Shown one piece after another: positions 26,341 through 39,847 of a stretch of 40,889 nucleotides of DNA. The notes beneath the pieces were generated by a model that saw only the letters and a program-made list of their open reading frames with translations, searched no databases and was not told the DNA's origin. The stretch lies in contig JAFMVD010000054.1 in NCBI GenBank assembly GCA_025499625.1, positions 1-40,889 on the forward strand, read 5' to 3'. Within the stretch, counting starts at the first letter, position 1. Each line of letters starts with the position of its first letter. A program made the position numbers and the translations under genes. The stretch comes from Carboxylicivirga fragile. GTDB lineage: Bacteria; Bacteroidota; Bacteroidia; Bacteroidales; Marinilabiliaceae.

Positions 26341-28974
26341 ATGCGTTTTATTATAATTTTCCTATTTTTTGCATTGGCAACAAATATTATTGTTGCACAA
26401 TCTAAAGTGGTCGGTTCACCTATTTTTCCTGAAACGACTGCTTATACCAACTCTTTGGGTGAAGTAATTAAACTTACTCGGATTGGAGATAACGCTCTGA
26501 ATTATTTTCTAACTGAAGATTCTTATCCAGTTATTCAGTATGAAAAATGTTTTGAGTATGCTGCTTTTATTGATGGAAAGTTATATCCGTCTGGCCATGA
26601 AATTACCTTGAATCATACTGAAGAACAAAAGCAGAATTGTTTACTTTTTAATATTAGGATAGCGCAATATTATCAACAACAAAGGGCCATCTTAAAGGCG
26701 ACCCAATTATTTCCTTCAGTCCAAAGTGTCGGTGATATTAATATATTGGTGCTTTTAATTGATTACTCTAATAAAAAACATAGTCGTACACGCGAAGATA
26801 TTGATAGAATGTTTAATGAAGCGGGATACGAGGGGTTTGGTAGTGTTAAAGAATTTTTTCAACGAGCTTCACATGGCAAATTAAATATTTCATTTGATGT
26901 AGTAGGGTGGATGAGTACCGATAATCCGAGTACTGAGTACTCCGAAGAAAAAGGTATGTATTTAACTGGAAATTTGGTTAGAGAAGCAGTTGATGCAGCA
27001 GAGAACTCTGGTGTTGATTTCTCTAAATATGATAATGATAATAATGGGAATGCCGATGCAGTGATTGTTATGCATGCAGGTTTGGGCGCTGATCATCGTG
27101 GTGAAGAACAATATATATGGCCTCACTCCTGGACATTATCGGGTACTGTAGACAAGCAGGTAAGATACGATGGTGTTGAAATCGATCAATATGTAATTGC
27201 ATGCGAAATGCGAAAGAACAACGGAGTTCTGCAAGCCGCTGGTTCTGGCACTTTCTGTCATGAGTTCGGACATGCACTAGGTTTACCCGATTTGTATGAT
27301 GGAACTGGAAAATCGAGTGGACTTGGGCATTGGGCTTTAATGTCGGCAGGTTCGTGGTTGGATGGAGGTTATCGACCATCAAATCTCATGGCTTGGTGCA
27401 GGTATAAACTGGGGTGGGAAACTCCAATAGAGAAAAATTTTGATGAATACGAGAGTTTAGTTTTGTCATCGATGAATACATCTGAAAACCAGGTGCTCAA
27501 AATAAACACACGAAGCGATAATGAGTATTTTCTGATCGAGAATAGACAGGCTGAAAACAATGATGAAGCACAACCAGGTTCTGGCTTGGCGATTTACCAA
27601 GTTAATGAGCAGCAAAGCAAAAAAGAGCGAGGTGTAAATGATAATCGTCAAAATCCTGGGATTCGGATGCTCGAAGCTGATTTTTCGTATTCAGGTGGTT
27701 TATATGATGGAGAGGATCGTGGAGTTGCTGCCGATTTATTTCCAAGTATTGAGGGTAAAACACATGTTGGTGCTTTTACAATACCTTCTACCAAGTTATT
27801 TTCAGGTGGAATATCTGGGGTTGAAATTAAGGATATCACGGTTTTAGAAAACGATGCAGTAAGTTTTAATATTGCTGAGCCACAACCCACTTTATTGTGG
27901 CATGGCGAGACTTTTTTTGAGTCGTATTTAAACGATGGATCAATTCGAAATACGATTCGTTTAGAATTAGTAGGTGATGAATTTGTATTTGAAGGAGAAA
28001 GTTTAAAATCTTCCAGTTTTGAAGTGAAAAATTTGCCTTTAGTTTATAGTGTGAGGACAAAAAGGATTTCAAATAATTCAATAGAATTAGAGTTGGTTGG
28101 CAAACAAGATCAACATGAGCCGTCGAATAATCGCTATAATATTAAATTTAAGTTTCATAATTCCGCCTATAAAACACTAACTAGTGAGGAAATTAATCAG
28201 TCGGAAAAAACTGGAGTAAGCCTTAAGTTTATCAATGAAGAAGCTGGCGTTCGTTTATTTGTTGAAGATTTTGAGAATGCAAGTATTCCGTTATTGCCTG
28301 ATGGCTGGGAAGCTTTGAAAGGAAACGAAGGTAGTGACACCTATTGGGAAACTGTAAGAGGAGGTAATCACACACCTGCAGGTACAAATAGTATTCAGTT
28401 TTATAATAAGAATGAGGGAAATGAGGCATTCTGGTTAATTACTCCTCAGATTGATCTTTACGATTATAATGAGGTTGAATTTTCATTTTGGCAGAAGTAT
28501 GATTTAAAAGGAGATGCTGCTAATAAGGTTGCTATTTCAACTGATAAGCTGAATTGGGCTACCATTTACGATTCACACCCGCAAGCAAACGACACATGGG
28601 AAGAAGCGGTCTCGAAAATTCCCGACGACTTTTTAGGTCAAAAAATTTATTTAGGATTCTGTATTTATGAAGAACAAGCCTATGGATGGTTTTGGGATGA
28701 TGTGGAATTGCGAGCTATTGGATCGAATGCAATTAATACGATAAATGTGGATAATGATTTACAAATAGTATACAACGATGAAATTCAACTTATGAGTGTG
28801 AGAGATGAACCTTTTGTTGAGGCAATTTCAATATATAATTTGTCAGGACAGGTTATTAAGCGTAGTAAAGGAGTAAATGAAATATCTACTTCAGGAATAA
28901 GAAAAGGTATTTATTTGGTAGGTGTTAAAATGAAGGGATATGATCAAAAAGTATTTAAATTGAGTATGAAGTAA
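26341..28974 (+). CDS. M6 family metalloprotease with T9SS C-terminal sorting domain
   Basis: A protein of 877 aa, secreted. Signal peptide ~1-20 (ending IVAQ). A propeptide region follows (TTAYTNSLGEVIKLTRIGDN, typical of M6 proteases). The catalytic domain (~130-450) has zinc motif HEFGHALGLPD (His307, Glu308, His311). A DNDNNGNADAVIVMHAG segment looks calcium-binding. A cleaved-adhesin or MAM-like jelly roll lies at ~640-790 (DFENASIPLLPDGW, FWLITPQIDL, WFWDDVEL). The last ~75 residues (FVEAISIYNLSGQVI, GIRKGIYLVGVK) are a type A T9SS sorting domain, implying export to the surface or medium. It opens the second transcript of the region. Peptide-bond cleavage next to glycosidases suggests a glycoprotein target. 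Confidence 0.92.
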   Translation: MRFIIIFLFFALATNIIVAQSKVVGSPIFPETTAYTNSLGEVIKLTRIGDNALNYFLTEDSYPVIQYEKCFEYAAFIDGKLYPSGHEITLNHTEEQKQNCLLFNIRIAQYYQQQRAILKATQLFPSVQSVGDINILVLLIDYSNKKHSRTREDIDRMFNEAGYEGFGSVKEFFQRASHGKLNISFDVVGWMSTDNPSTEYSEEKGMYLTGNLVREAVDAAENSGVDFSKYDNDNNGNADAVIVMHAGLGADHRGEEQYIWPHSWTLSGTVDKQVRYDGVEIDQYVIACEMRKNNGVLQAAGSGTFCHEFGHALGLPDLYDGTGKSSGLGHWALMSAGSWLDGGYRPSNLMAWCRYKLGWETPIEKNFDEYESLVLSSMNTSENQVLKINTRSDNEYFLIENRQAENNDEAQPGSGLAIYQVNEQQSKKERGVNDNRQNPGIRMLEADFSYSGGLYDGEDRGVAADLFPSIEGKTHVGAFTIPSTKLFSGGISGVEIKDITVLENDAVSFNIAEPQPTLLWHGETFFESYLNDGSIRNTIRLELVGDEFVFEGESLKSSSFEVKNLPLVYSVRTKRISNNSIELELVGKQDQHEPSNNRYNIKFKFHNSAYKTLTSEEINQSEKTGVSLKFINEEAGVRLFVEDFENASIPLLPDGWEALKGNEGSDTYWETVRGGNHTPAGTNSIQFYNKNEGNEAFWLITPQIDLYDYNEVEFSFWQKYDLKGDAANKVAISTDKLNWATIYDSHPQANDTWEEAVSKIPDDFLGQKIYLGFCIYEEQAYGWFWDDVELRAIGSNAINTINVDNDLQIVYNDEIQLMSVRDEPFVEAISIYNLSGQVIKRSKGVNEISTSGIRKGIYLVGVKMKGYDQKVFKLSMK

Positions 28975-29087
28975 ATGTTATGTTTTTTCGTAAAAAATAA
29001 AAGTATTTTTACCAAAGGTTTATGCTAGATCAGTAGAGGAAAATACTACTAAATATGTTATTAGTTAGACTTAACAAAGATTTGAAG

Positions 29088-31292
29088 ATGATGGAGAAAT
29101 GTAAGCAGATAGTTTTTTTTGGTATGCTTGTGCTTTCTTGTTTTATTTTTAGTTGTTCTGAATTAGATGAAAAGAAAGCTAATCAAGAAGTAGCAATTGA
29201 AGTTTTAAGCAGGACAATTGGTGCCGATAAACTAAATATTTTTGAATTTTCATTAGAACCTAATGCAATAAAAAAGGATGCTTATTCAGTAGTTAATAAT
29301 GGAGGAAAGATTCATATTAAAGCTAATACACCTATCGCTTTATGTAGGGGAACTTACGAATTTTTTAAAAACGATTGTAATAGTTTGGTGTCTTGGTCTG
29401 GTTCAAAAATTAATATTCCTGAAGTTTTACCACAGGTTAATCGTCAGGTAACAAGTCCGTATCAATTTCGTTATTATTTTAATGTGGTAACACATGGTTA
29501 CTCCACTGCCTATTGGGATTGGAAGCGATGGGAGAAGGAAATTGATTGGATGGCTTTACATGGCATAAATATGCCATTGATTGGTGGTGCACATGAGGCG
29601 ATTCTTTATAGAGTGTTTGAGAAACTTGGGTTAACCAAACCTGAAATTGAAGCTTATTTTTCTGGTCCTGCACATTTTCCCTGGAACCGCATGGGTAACC
29701 TTAATGGTTGGGATGGGCCTGTGCCTGATTCGTATTATCAGAAACAAATTGATTTAACACACAAAATGTTAGATCGGATGTATGACTTGGAGATGACGCC
29801 AATTGTTCATGCGTTTGCTGGCTTTGTACCTAAAGGCTTAAAGCGATTGTATCCTGATGTTGAGATGCGTGAACTTGGGTGGGGAGGTGGATTGCCACTG
29901 GAAAATAATGCCTACATCCTCTCACCTAAAAGTCCGCAATTTATTGAAATAGGTGCTTTATACATTGAAGAGTGGGAAAAGGAATTTGGTAAAGGTGAAT
30001 ATTATTTGGCCGATAGTTTTAATGAAATGGATGTGCCGCAATCTCCAGATCCAGAAGAAGCCTTTGCTGAACTGGCTATGTACGGCGAGTCTGTTTATAA
30101 CTCCATAAAAAAGGCTAATCCGGATGCCACTTGGGTTATGCAAGGTTGGACATTTCCCTATCACCGTGATGAAAACGGCAAGTTGTTCTGGACAAAAGAG
30201 CGATTGGGATCTCTGGTTTCAAAAGTACCTGATGACAAGCTATTAATACTTGATTTGGCGAACGAGTACAATCATGTATTCTGGAAGATTGATTCATCCT
30301 GGAAAATGTACGAAGGTTTCTTTGGTAAAAAATGGATTTATTCTTTTATCCCTAATATGGGAGGTAAAGTGCCATTGAATGGGGTACTTGATGTGTATGC
30401 TAATATTGCGGTTGATGCACTCGAGTATGAGAATAAAAAGAATTTGGTTGGATTTGGTTTTGCTCCCGAGGGGATTGAAAATAATGAAATTATTTATGAA
30501 TTATTATCGGATGTGGCCTGGTCGCATAAACGAGTTAATTTAGATAGTTGGATTGAAAAATATTGTATTCAACGTTATGGAGCCTATCCTGCGAAAATGA
30601 AGGATGCTTTTGAACTTTTGAACCAGTCTTGCTTTGGAACATTTACCGATCATCCAATGCATCGTTATCAATTCAGACCCTATGATAAGCCTCAGGGCGT
30701 TGAAGATCATGCTACCGTTCATACATCGCAAACTTTTGAGGAAGCGGTCAGAACATTTGTGGCTTGTTCATCTGAATTAGATGAAAGTGATTTATATACC
30801 TACGATGCCATAGAGATGGCTGTGCAATATTTGGGGCTTTTTATTGATCAGCAATTATTATTTTTTCTTGATGAAGAAGGTGAAAATGACCATCTGGAAT
30901 TAAAAGAAATAATGGATATTCTATTGGTAATGGATCGTTTGTTAGAATCACATCCCAATCATAAATTGGATAATTGGGTTAATTTTGCACGTAGCTGGGG
31001 AGATAATAATGTTGAGAAAGACTATTACGAGCAGAATGCCAAACGATTGATTACGACATGGGGTGGCGATCCTGTTAATGATTACTCGGGACGTGTTTGG
31101 AGTGGTTTAATTCGCGATTATTATGTGCCTCGATGGATTAATTATCATTCCGATAAATCGGGAAATCAAAAAAATAATATGCGCGAGTGGGAAGAAATGT
31201 ACATAGCCACACCTGGTGTTTCTAGTGTTGAAACGTATGAAGAACCACTCAACGTGATAAATGAAATGTTAAATAAATATCATCTATACTAA
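29088..31292 (+). CDS. Alpha-N-acetylglucosaminidase, GH89 family lipoprotein
   Basis: Removes terminal alpha-linked GlcNAc. I chose the ATG at 29088 (MMEKCKQIVFF) because it starts a lipoprotein signal with CFIFSCSE lipobox; the frame opens 33 bases earlier, and 29091 is also possible. The ~734 aa protein has the NAGLU N-terminal domain and a catalytic barrel with YYFNVVTHGYSTAYWDWKRW, HGINMPLIGGAHEA, FNEMD (Glu313) and FAPEGIENNE (Glu461). These correspond by motif to the two catalytic glutamates of human NAGLU. A helical C-terminal domain follows. Known substrates of the family are heparan sulfate ends and GlcNAc-alpha-1,4-Gal caps of mucins. The LysO gene begins five bases after its stop. 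Confidence 0.93.
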   Translation: MMEKCKQIVFFGMLVLSCFIFSCSELDEKKANQEVAIEVLSRTIGADKLNIFEFSLEPNAIKKDAYSVVNNGGKIHIKANTPIALCRGTYEFFKNDCNSLVSWSGSKINIPEVLPQVNRQVTSPYQFRYYFNVVTHGYSTAYWDWKRWEKEIDWMALHGINMPLIGGAHEAILYRVFEKLGLTKPEIEAYFSGPAHFPWNRMGNLNGWDGPVPDSYYQKQIDLTHKMLDRMYDLEMTPIVHAFAGFVPKGLKRLYPDVEMRELGWGGGLPLENNAYILSPKSPQFIEIGALYIEEWEKEFGKGEYYLADSFNEMDVPQSPDPEEAFAELAMYGESVYNSIKKANPDATWVMQGWTFPYHRDENGKLFWTKERLGSLVSKVPDDKLLILDLANEYNHVFWKIDSSWKMYEGFFGKKWIYSFIPNMGGKVPLNGVLDVYANIAVDALEYENKKNLVGFGFAPEGIENNEIIYELLSDVAWSHKRVNLDSWIEKYCIQRYGAYPAKMKDAFELLNQSCFGTFTDHPMHRYQFRPYDKPQGVEDHATVHTSQTFEEAVRTFVACSSELDESDLYTYDAIEMAVQYLGLFIDQQLLFFLDEEGENDHLELKEIMDILLVMDRLLESHPNHKLDNWVNFARSWGDNNVEKDYYEQNAKRLITTWGGDPVNDYSGRVWSGLIRDYYVPRWINYHSDKSGNQKNNMREWEEMYIATPGVSSVETYEEPLNVINEMLNKYHLY

Positions 31293-31297
31293 TACAT

Positions 31298-31585
31298 ATG
31301 GCTTCATACATTGTAATTGCATTATTTTCGGTTGGAATAGGCGTTGGATGGCTTTTTCGAAATAAGGAAAAAACACGTAAAAATGTTGATGTAGCTGTTA
31401 CCTGGGCTGTATACCTGCTACTATTTTTACTTGGTATTTCCGTTGGGGTTAACGAAGAAATTATCAATAATTTTTCACGAATTGGTTATAAAGCTTTCTG
31501 GTTAACATTTGGTGCCGTTGCAGGCAGCGTATTGTTGGCAAAGCTTGTTTATGAGTTGTTTTTTAAAACGAAGGATAAGGCATAG
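31298..31585 (+). CDS. LysO family transporter, N-terminal part
   Basis: A protein of 95 aa with three hydrophobic helices (about 3-18, 32-48 and 66-86) and the LLFLLGISVGVNEEI motif seen in the first half of LysO (YbjE), the E. coli lysine exporter. The downstream gene supplies the second half. Together they are 296 aa, the length of the single E. coli protein. The stop and the next ATG are separated by two bases, so the two chains are made together. A two-gene LysO is common in Bacteroidota rather than a mutation here. It follows the GH89 gene by five bases. Confidence 0.8.
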   Translation: MASYIVIALFSVGIGVGWLFRNKEKTRKNVDVAVTWAVYLLLFLLGISVGVNEEIINNFSRIGYKAFWLTFGAVAGSVLLAKLVYELFFKTKDKA

Positions 31586-31587
31586 TT

Positions 31588-32193
31588 ATGAAAGGGAGTT
31601 TAATAATATTGGCATTTTTTGCAGTCGGCCTTGTTGGCGGTATTTATGATGTTTTTCCAACTTGGTTATTAAATGAAGAGTTAACAACTTATGCTTTATT
31701 TGCTTTAATGTTCCTCGTTGGAATTAGTATTGGAAGTGACAAAACGGCATTTTCCATCCTGCGTAAAATGAATTTAAAAGTTGTGTTGGTGCCATTAACT
31801 GTTGTGGTTGGTAGTTTAGCAGGTACAGCACTAATTTCTTTTATTTTGAGCGATATAAGTGTGAAAGAAGCGATGGCCGTTGGAGCAGGGTTTGGTTACT
31901 ACTCTCTATCAAGTATTTTTATAAGTAAGTTGAGTGGGCCAGAGCTTGGGGTAGTTGCTTTGCTATCCAATATTTTTCGAGAAATACTGACCTTGTTGGC
32001 TGTTCCATTTTTAGTTCGATATTTTGGAAAGTTAGCTGGAATTGCAACGGGAGGTGCAACAGCCATGGACACTACCTTACCCATTATCGTGAAATTCACA
32101 GGTAAGGATTACGGCATCATTGCCATCTTTAGTGGAATAATCTTAACAATATTGGTGCCTATTCTGGTTAAAGTGATTTTTGAGTTTTTGTAG
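31588..32193 (+). CDS. LysO family lysine exporter, C-terminal part
   Basis: A protein of 201 aa, almost wholly hydrophobic, with about six membrane helices. It opens SLIILAFFAVGLVGGIYDVF and has FLVGISIGSDK, mirroring the first-half motif. It then has GFGYYSLSSIFISKLSGPEL and GGATAMDTTLPIIVKFTGKD, which are LysO family signatures. In E. coli LysO exports L-lysine and the toxic analogue thialysine. The specificity of this copy is inferred from family only. It probably assembles with the 95-aa product of the preceding gene. A 284-base gap separates it from the GH2 gene. Confidence 0.88.
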   Translation: MKGSLIILAFFAVGLVGGIYDVFPTWLLNEELTTYALFALMFLVGISIGSDKTAFSILRKMNLKVVLVPLTVVVGSLAGTALISFILSDISVKEAMAVGAGFGYYSLSSIFISKLSGPELGVVALLSNIFREILTLLAVPFLVRYFGKLAGIATGGATAMDTTLPIIVKFTGKDYGIIAIFSGIILTILVPILVKVIFEFL

Positions 32194-32276
32194 TTAAAAA
32201 TTAGACAGTTACAGATTAGTAGTGTAGCTTTAATGGGAGAGCTATATCCATTTTTCAATGTAAATTTAGGGGGTAG

Positions 32277-35600
<3,324 letters not shown>

Positions 35601-35640
35601 CGATTCGTTAATTGGTTTTCCCCATTTGTGTATAAATTAA

Positions 35641-37836
<2,196 letters not shown>

Positions 37837-37849
37837 ACATTCGTATTGA

Positions 37850-37909
37850 TAAAAAAAAGGATCGTATCTTTATTAAGTTTTTAATACAGATGCGATCCTT
37901 CCATTTTTT
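37850..37909. terminator. Bidirectional terminator between GH63 and PepSY genes
   Basis: A 13-base-pair stem (37857-37869 with 37888-37900, one G-U pair) is preceded by a run of A (37851-37858) and followed by a run of T (37904-37909). It can therefore end both the plus-strand glycosidase transcript and the convergent minus-strand pair. Confidence 0.88.
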
Positions 37910-37921
37910 AGATGCTGAAAC

Positions 37922-38470
37922 TTACATCCAAATTATGTAGACTAAAGGTAAAATCAAACCAGCCATTAAATACCATTTGCCTCTACCTGCTAACCCTTTT
38001 TTTCCTTTTACCATAAATAGACCTGATAATGCAAAAAAGATGAGCGTAAATGCAAAAATATCTCCTACAATAGTCCAATGAGCCACTTTATTATAGTGCA
38101 ACTTATTCATAAAGTAAATGAGAGGCTTCTTTTTATGATACTCGTAATCAACAGTTCCTGATACTGTCTCGTATATGCCTAATCCGCCATCCAGCATAAC
38201 GCGATAGTGTTCTTCATCAATACTTAATATGCGCTTTATTTCTGGAAGATCACCTTTGCTCTGCCATTCAGCAGCGAGTTCAGCTCGTGATAAATGTTTG
38301 GCTAAAATAACTGTTCCTTCGGTGCTTTTAAAAGCTGGATCTGTACCGTCAATATGATTAAGAATGTATCCTGATATACCATAGATAAGAGAAATCCCCA
38401 CCATCAGATAACCTAAGTCGCGGTGGATGATTCGGATCCATTTTCTAAACTTCTTATTCGACCACTTCAT
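37922..38470 (-). CDS. PepSY-associated membrane protein
   Basis: About 182 aa from the ATG at 38470 (MKWSNKKFRKWIRIIHRDLG), a standard start for PepSY-associated TM proteins. The frame is open to 38515 but that adds a non-family lead. Helices lie at about 20-37 (LGYLMVGISLIYGISGYILN), 130-150 (IVGDIFAFTLIFFALSGLFM) and 165-181. A periplasmic loop of ~90 residues lies between the first two. HRD in the first helix and HYNKVAHW before the second are typical histidine-bearing motifs. The family is linked to iron-siderophore reduction and membrane redox, but the role here is unknown. Its start overlaps the upstream lipoprotein gene by 17 bases, implying coupled translation. Confidence 0.82.
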   Translation of the reverse strand: MKWSNKKFRKWIRIIHRDLGYLMVGISLIYGISGYILNHIDGTDPAFKSTEGTVILAKHLSRAELAAEWQSKGDLPEIKRILSIDEEHYRVMLDGGLGIYETVSGTVDYEYHKKKPLIYFMNKLHYNKVAHWTIVGDIFAFTLIFFALSGLFMVKGKKGLAGRGKWYLMAGLILPLVYIIWM

Positions 38471-38972
38471 ATTCGCTTCCTTCAACAAAATAAATAGAGT
38501 AGTGATCTTTGCCATGTTCTTTCATCCAGGCGCGCATGTCGTTAATGTTATCCATCTCAGTAGAACATGCTTCTGCAGAACCATCTTCCGCTTTGTGTTG
38601 CAGTTCCTCTTCCCACTGGTCAATGTATTCCTTGGTAAGTTTACGCTCTTTCAAGGTGCCGGTCACTATTAGCGTATTCCCCATAAGACTTTGGTCGAAA
38701 CCAGTAATCTTTCCACCTGCTTCAACTCGCACGGTAAATTTTTCATCATCACCTACAAGAAATGCGCGTTTACCGGAGTGTTTACATGTATGGGTCACAT
38801 GGCCTTTTATTTTTATTGTTTTATCAACTAAGCCTTCAGCTTCATTAAGAAGGTTGTCGATTACAATAACTTTGTCAGCCTTGTCAGAGTTATCATCTGA
38901 TTCATTTGTTTTTAGATTGCAAGCTGTTAGTAATAAGCTTGCAGCGAAAGCTAGTAAAAGATAATTTTTCAT
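38454..38972 (-). CDS. OB-fold lipoprotein of unknown function
   Basis: A protein of 172 aa with lipoprotein signal (LLLTACNLKTNES, Cys ~18). The core (~45-115) reads as an OB-fold (GLVDKTIKIKGHVTHTCKHS, GKRAFLVGDDEKFTVRVEAG, LIVTGTLKERKLTKEYIDQW). It has a THTCKHSGKRAF motif in which Cys and His could hold a metal. The C-terminal ~50 residues are charged and helical with one more cysteine (EACST). I do not know a function. Translational coupling to the PepSY membrane protein suggests a shared periplasmic complex, perhaps metal or redox related; this is inference. Confidence 0.65.
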   Translation of the reverse strand: MKNYLLLAFAASLLLTACNLKTNESDDNSDKADKVIVIDNLLNEAEGLVDKTIKIKGHVTHTCKHSGKRAFLVGDDEKFTVRVEAGGKITGFDQSLMGNTLIVTGTLKERKLTKEYIDQWEEELQHKAEDGSAEACSTEMDNINDMRAWMKEHGKDHYSIYFVEGSEYEVVE

Positions 38973-39278
38973 TCGAAATAAATTTAGTTCGTTTATTGTG
39001 TGTTTTCTATCAAGCCATACATTGTCTGAAGATGGATGGCATGTATTAAATATTAGAAATTAAAATTAGTAAATGCAATTGGTATTTCGAGGTCTGTATT
39101 CGACTAAATGACTTTTACAGTCAGTTTTTAACAAGTGCTTAACAACGTTTTGTGAATTTCGAAGGTTTAGATACACTGATTGTTATTAAAAATAGTGGCT
39201 CACAACAATTATCAGTAACTATTTATTTAAATTGGCAGTATATTTGTTTTGTACCTTAAAAAACTAAAATATAAAAAT
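38973..39278. other. Intergenic region between divergent lipoprotein and DsbD-alpha-like genes
   Basis: This 306-base region is AT-rich. It contains a plus-strand -7 box at 39239-39246 for the downstream gene. An imperfect inverted repeat lies around 39175-39216 (ACTGAT...ATCAGT with partly matching AACAA/TTGTT inside). No small ORF or RNA gene was convincing. Confidence 0.5.
39239..39246 (+). promoter_or_regulatory. Candidate -7 promoter box for the DsbD-alpha-like gene
   Basis: TATATTTG matches TAnnTTTG and lies 32 bases before the ATG at 39279. It overlaps the spurious TTG-initiated extension of the frame, supporting the later start. Confidence 0.45.
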
Positions 39279-39734
39279 ATGAAAAAGAACGTATTTGCAA
39301 TATTAATGTTGCTTGTGTTTGGAGCTGTAGTAGTAAGTGCTCAAATGAAAGAGCCTGTAAAATGGAAGTTTGAGATTAAGGAAGTTAATCAATACGAAGT
39401 TCAGGTTGTGGCTCATGCAACTGTGGAAGAATCTTGGAAAGTATACGGATTAAATGTGCCCGAAGGTGGACCAGTGGCTACTGAAATCACCTTTGAAGGT
39501 GGTGAAAATAGTAAACCACTTAAGAAAGCAGTTGAGGTAACGCCACCAACTGTAAAACACGATGAGGTATTCGATATGGAAGTGCCCTATTTTAAAAAGA
39601 AGGCTACTTTAAGTCAGAATGTACGTATTACAAAGCGTCCGGCAACGGTAAAGGGTTATTTAACATTTATGTGCTGCGACAATGAAACATGCTTACCTCC
39701 AACAGATGTGGAGTTTGAGTTTGTAGTAAAATAA
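39279..39734 (+). CDS. Stand-alone DsbD N-terminal (alpha) domain protein
   Basis: A protein of 151 aa from the ATG at 39279. A signal peptide (~1-22, ending VVSAQ) is followed by one immunoglobulin-like domain that fits the DsbD periplasmic alpha domain (WKFEIKEVNQYEVQVVAHAT, then WKVYGLNVPEGGPVATEITF). The motif MCCDNETCLPP near 130-140 places two cysteines six residues apart, as in the redox pair C103/C109 of E. coli DsbD. Full DsbD has a membrane domain and a thioredoxin domain after this; both are absent and none is encoded nearby. It likely passes electrons or binds a thiol partner in the periplasm. It is a single-gene unit with its own -7 box and terminator. Confidence 0.8.
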   Translation: MKKNVFAILMLLVFGAVVVSAQMKEPVKWKFEIKEVNQYEVQVVAHATVEESWKVYGLNVPEGGPVATEITFEGGENSKPLKKAVEVTPPTVKHDEVFDMEVPYFKKKATLSQNVRITKRPATVKGYLTFMCCDNETCLPPTDVEFEFVVK

Positions 39735-39758
39735 GCTAGTTTCAATACATATTATATT

Positions 39759-39782
39759 AACCCCGCAAAAGCGGGGTTTTTT
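39759..39782 (+). terminator. Terminator after the DsbD-alpha-like gene
   Basis: AACCCCGC (39759-39766) pairs perfectly with GCGGGGTT (39771-39778) around a four-base AAAA loop, followed by a T-run to 39782. Confidence 0.93.
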
Positions 39783-39793
39783 GTTGGATAACT

Positions 39794-39822
39794 TTTGATG
39801 TGTTTTAATCCTTCTATCTTTG
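39794..39822 (+). promoter_or_regulatory. Candidate -33/-7 promoter of the HAD phosphatase gene
   Basis: A TTTG at 39794-39797 and TATCTTTG at 39815-39822 match the Bacteroidota -33 (TTTG) and -7 (TAnnTTTG) boxes. The gap of 17 bases is slightly short of the usual ~19. It lies 26 bases before the ATG at 39848 and just after the previous terminator. It is the best promoter match in the window. Confidence 0.55.
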
Positions 39823-39847
39823 CGCTTGCAAAACAATATATAAGAAG

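Noticed and set aside
38509-38964. Plus-strand open frame of 151 codons
   Set aside because: It lies wholly opposite the OB-fold lipoprotein gene and its translation is low-complexity Ser/Leu-rich with no family features: a shadow frame.
39175-39216. Imperfect ACTGAT/ATCAGT inverted repeat
   Set aside because: The arms match only with gaps and lie far from either promoter box; not enough to call an operator.
39249-39278. TTG start for the DsbD-alpha-like gene
   Set aside because: It adds a polar lead before the signal peptide and begins inside three bases of the -7 box; the ATG at 39279 fits.
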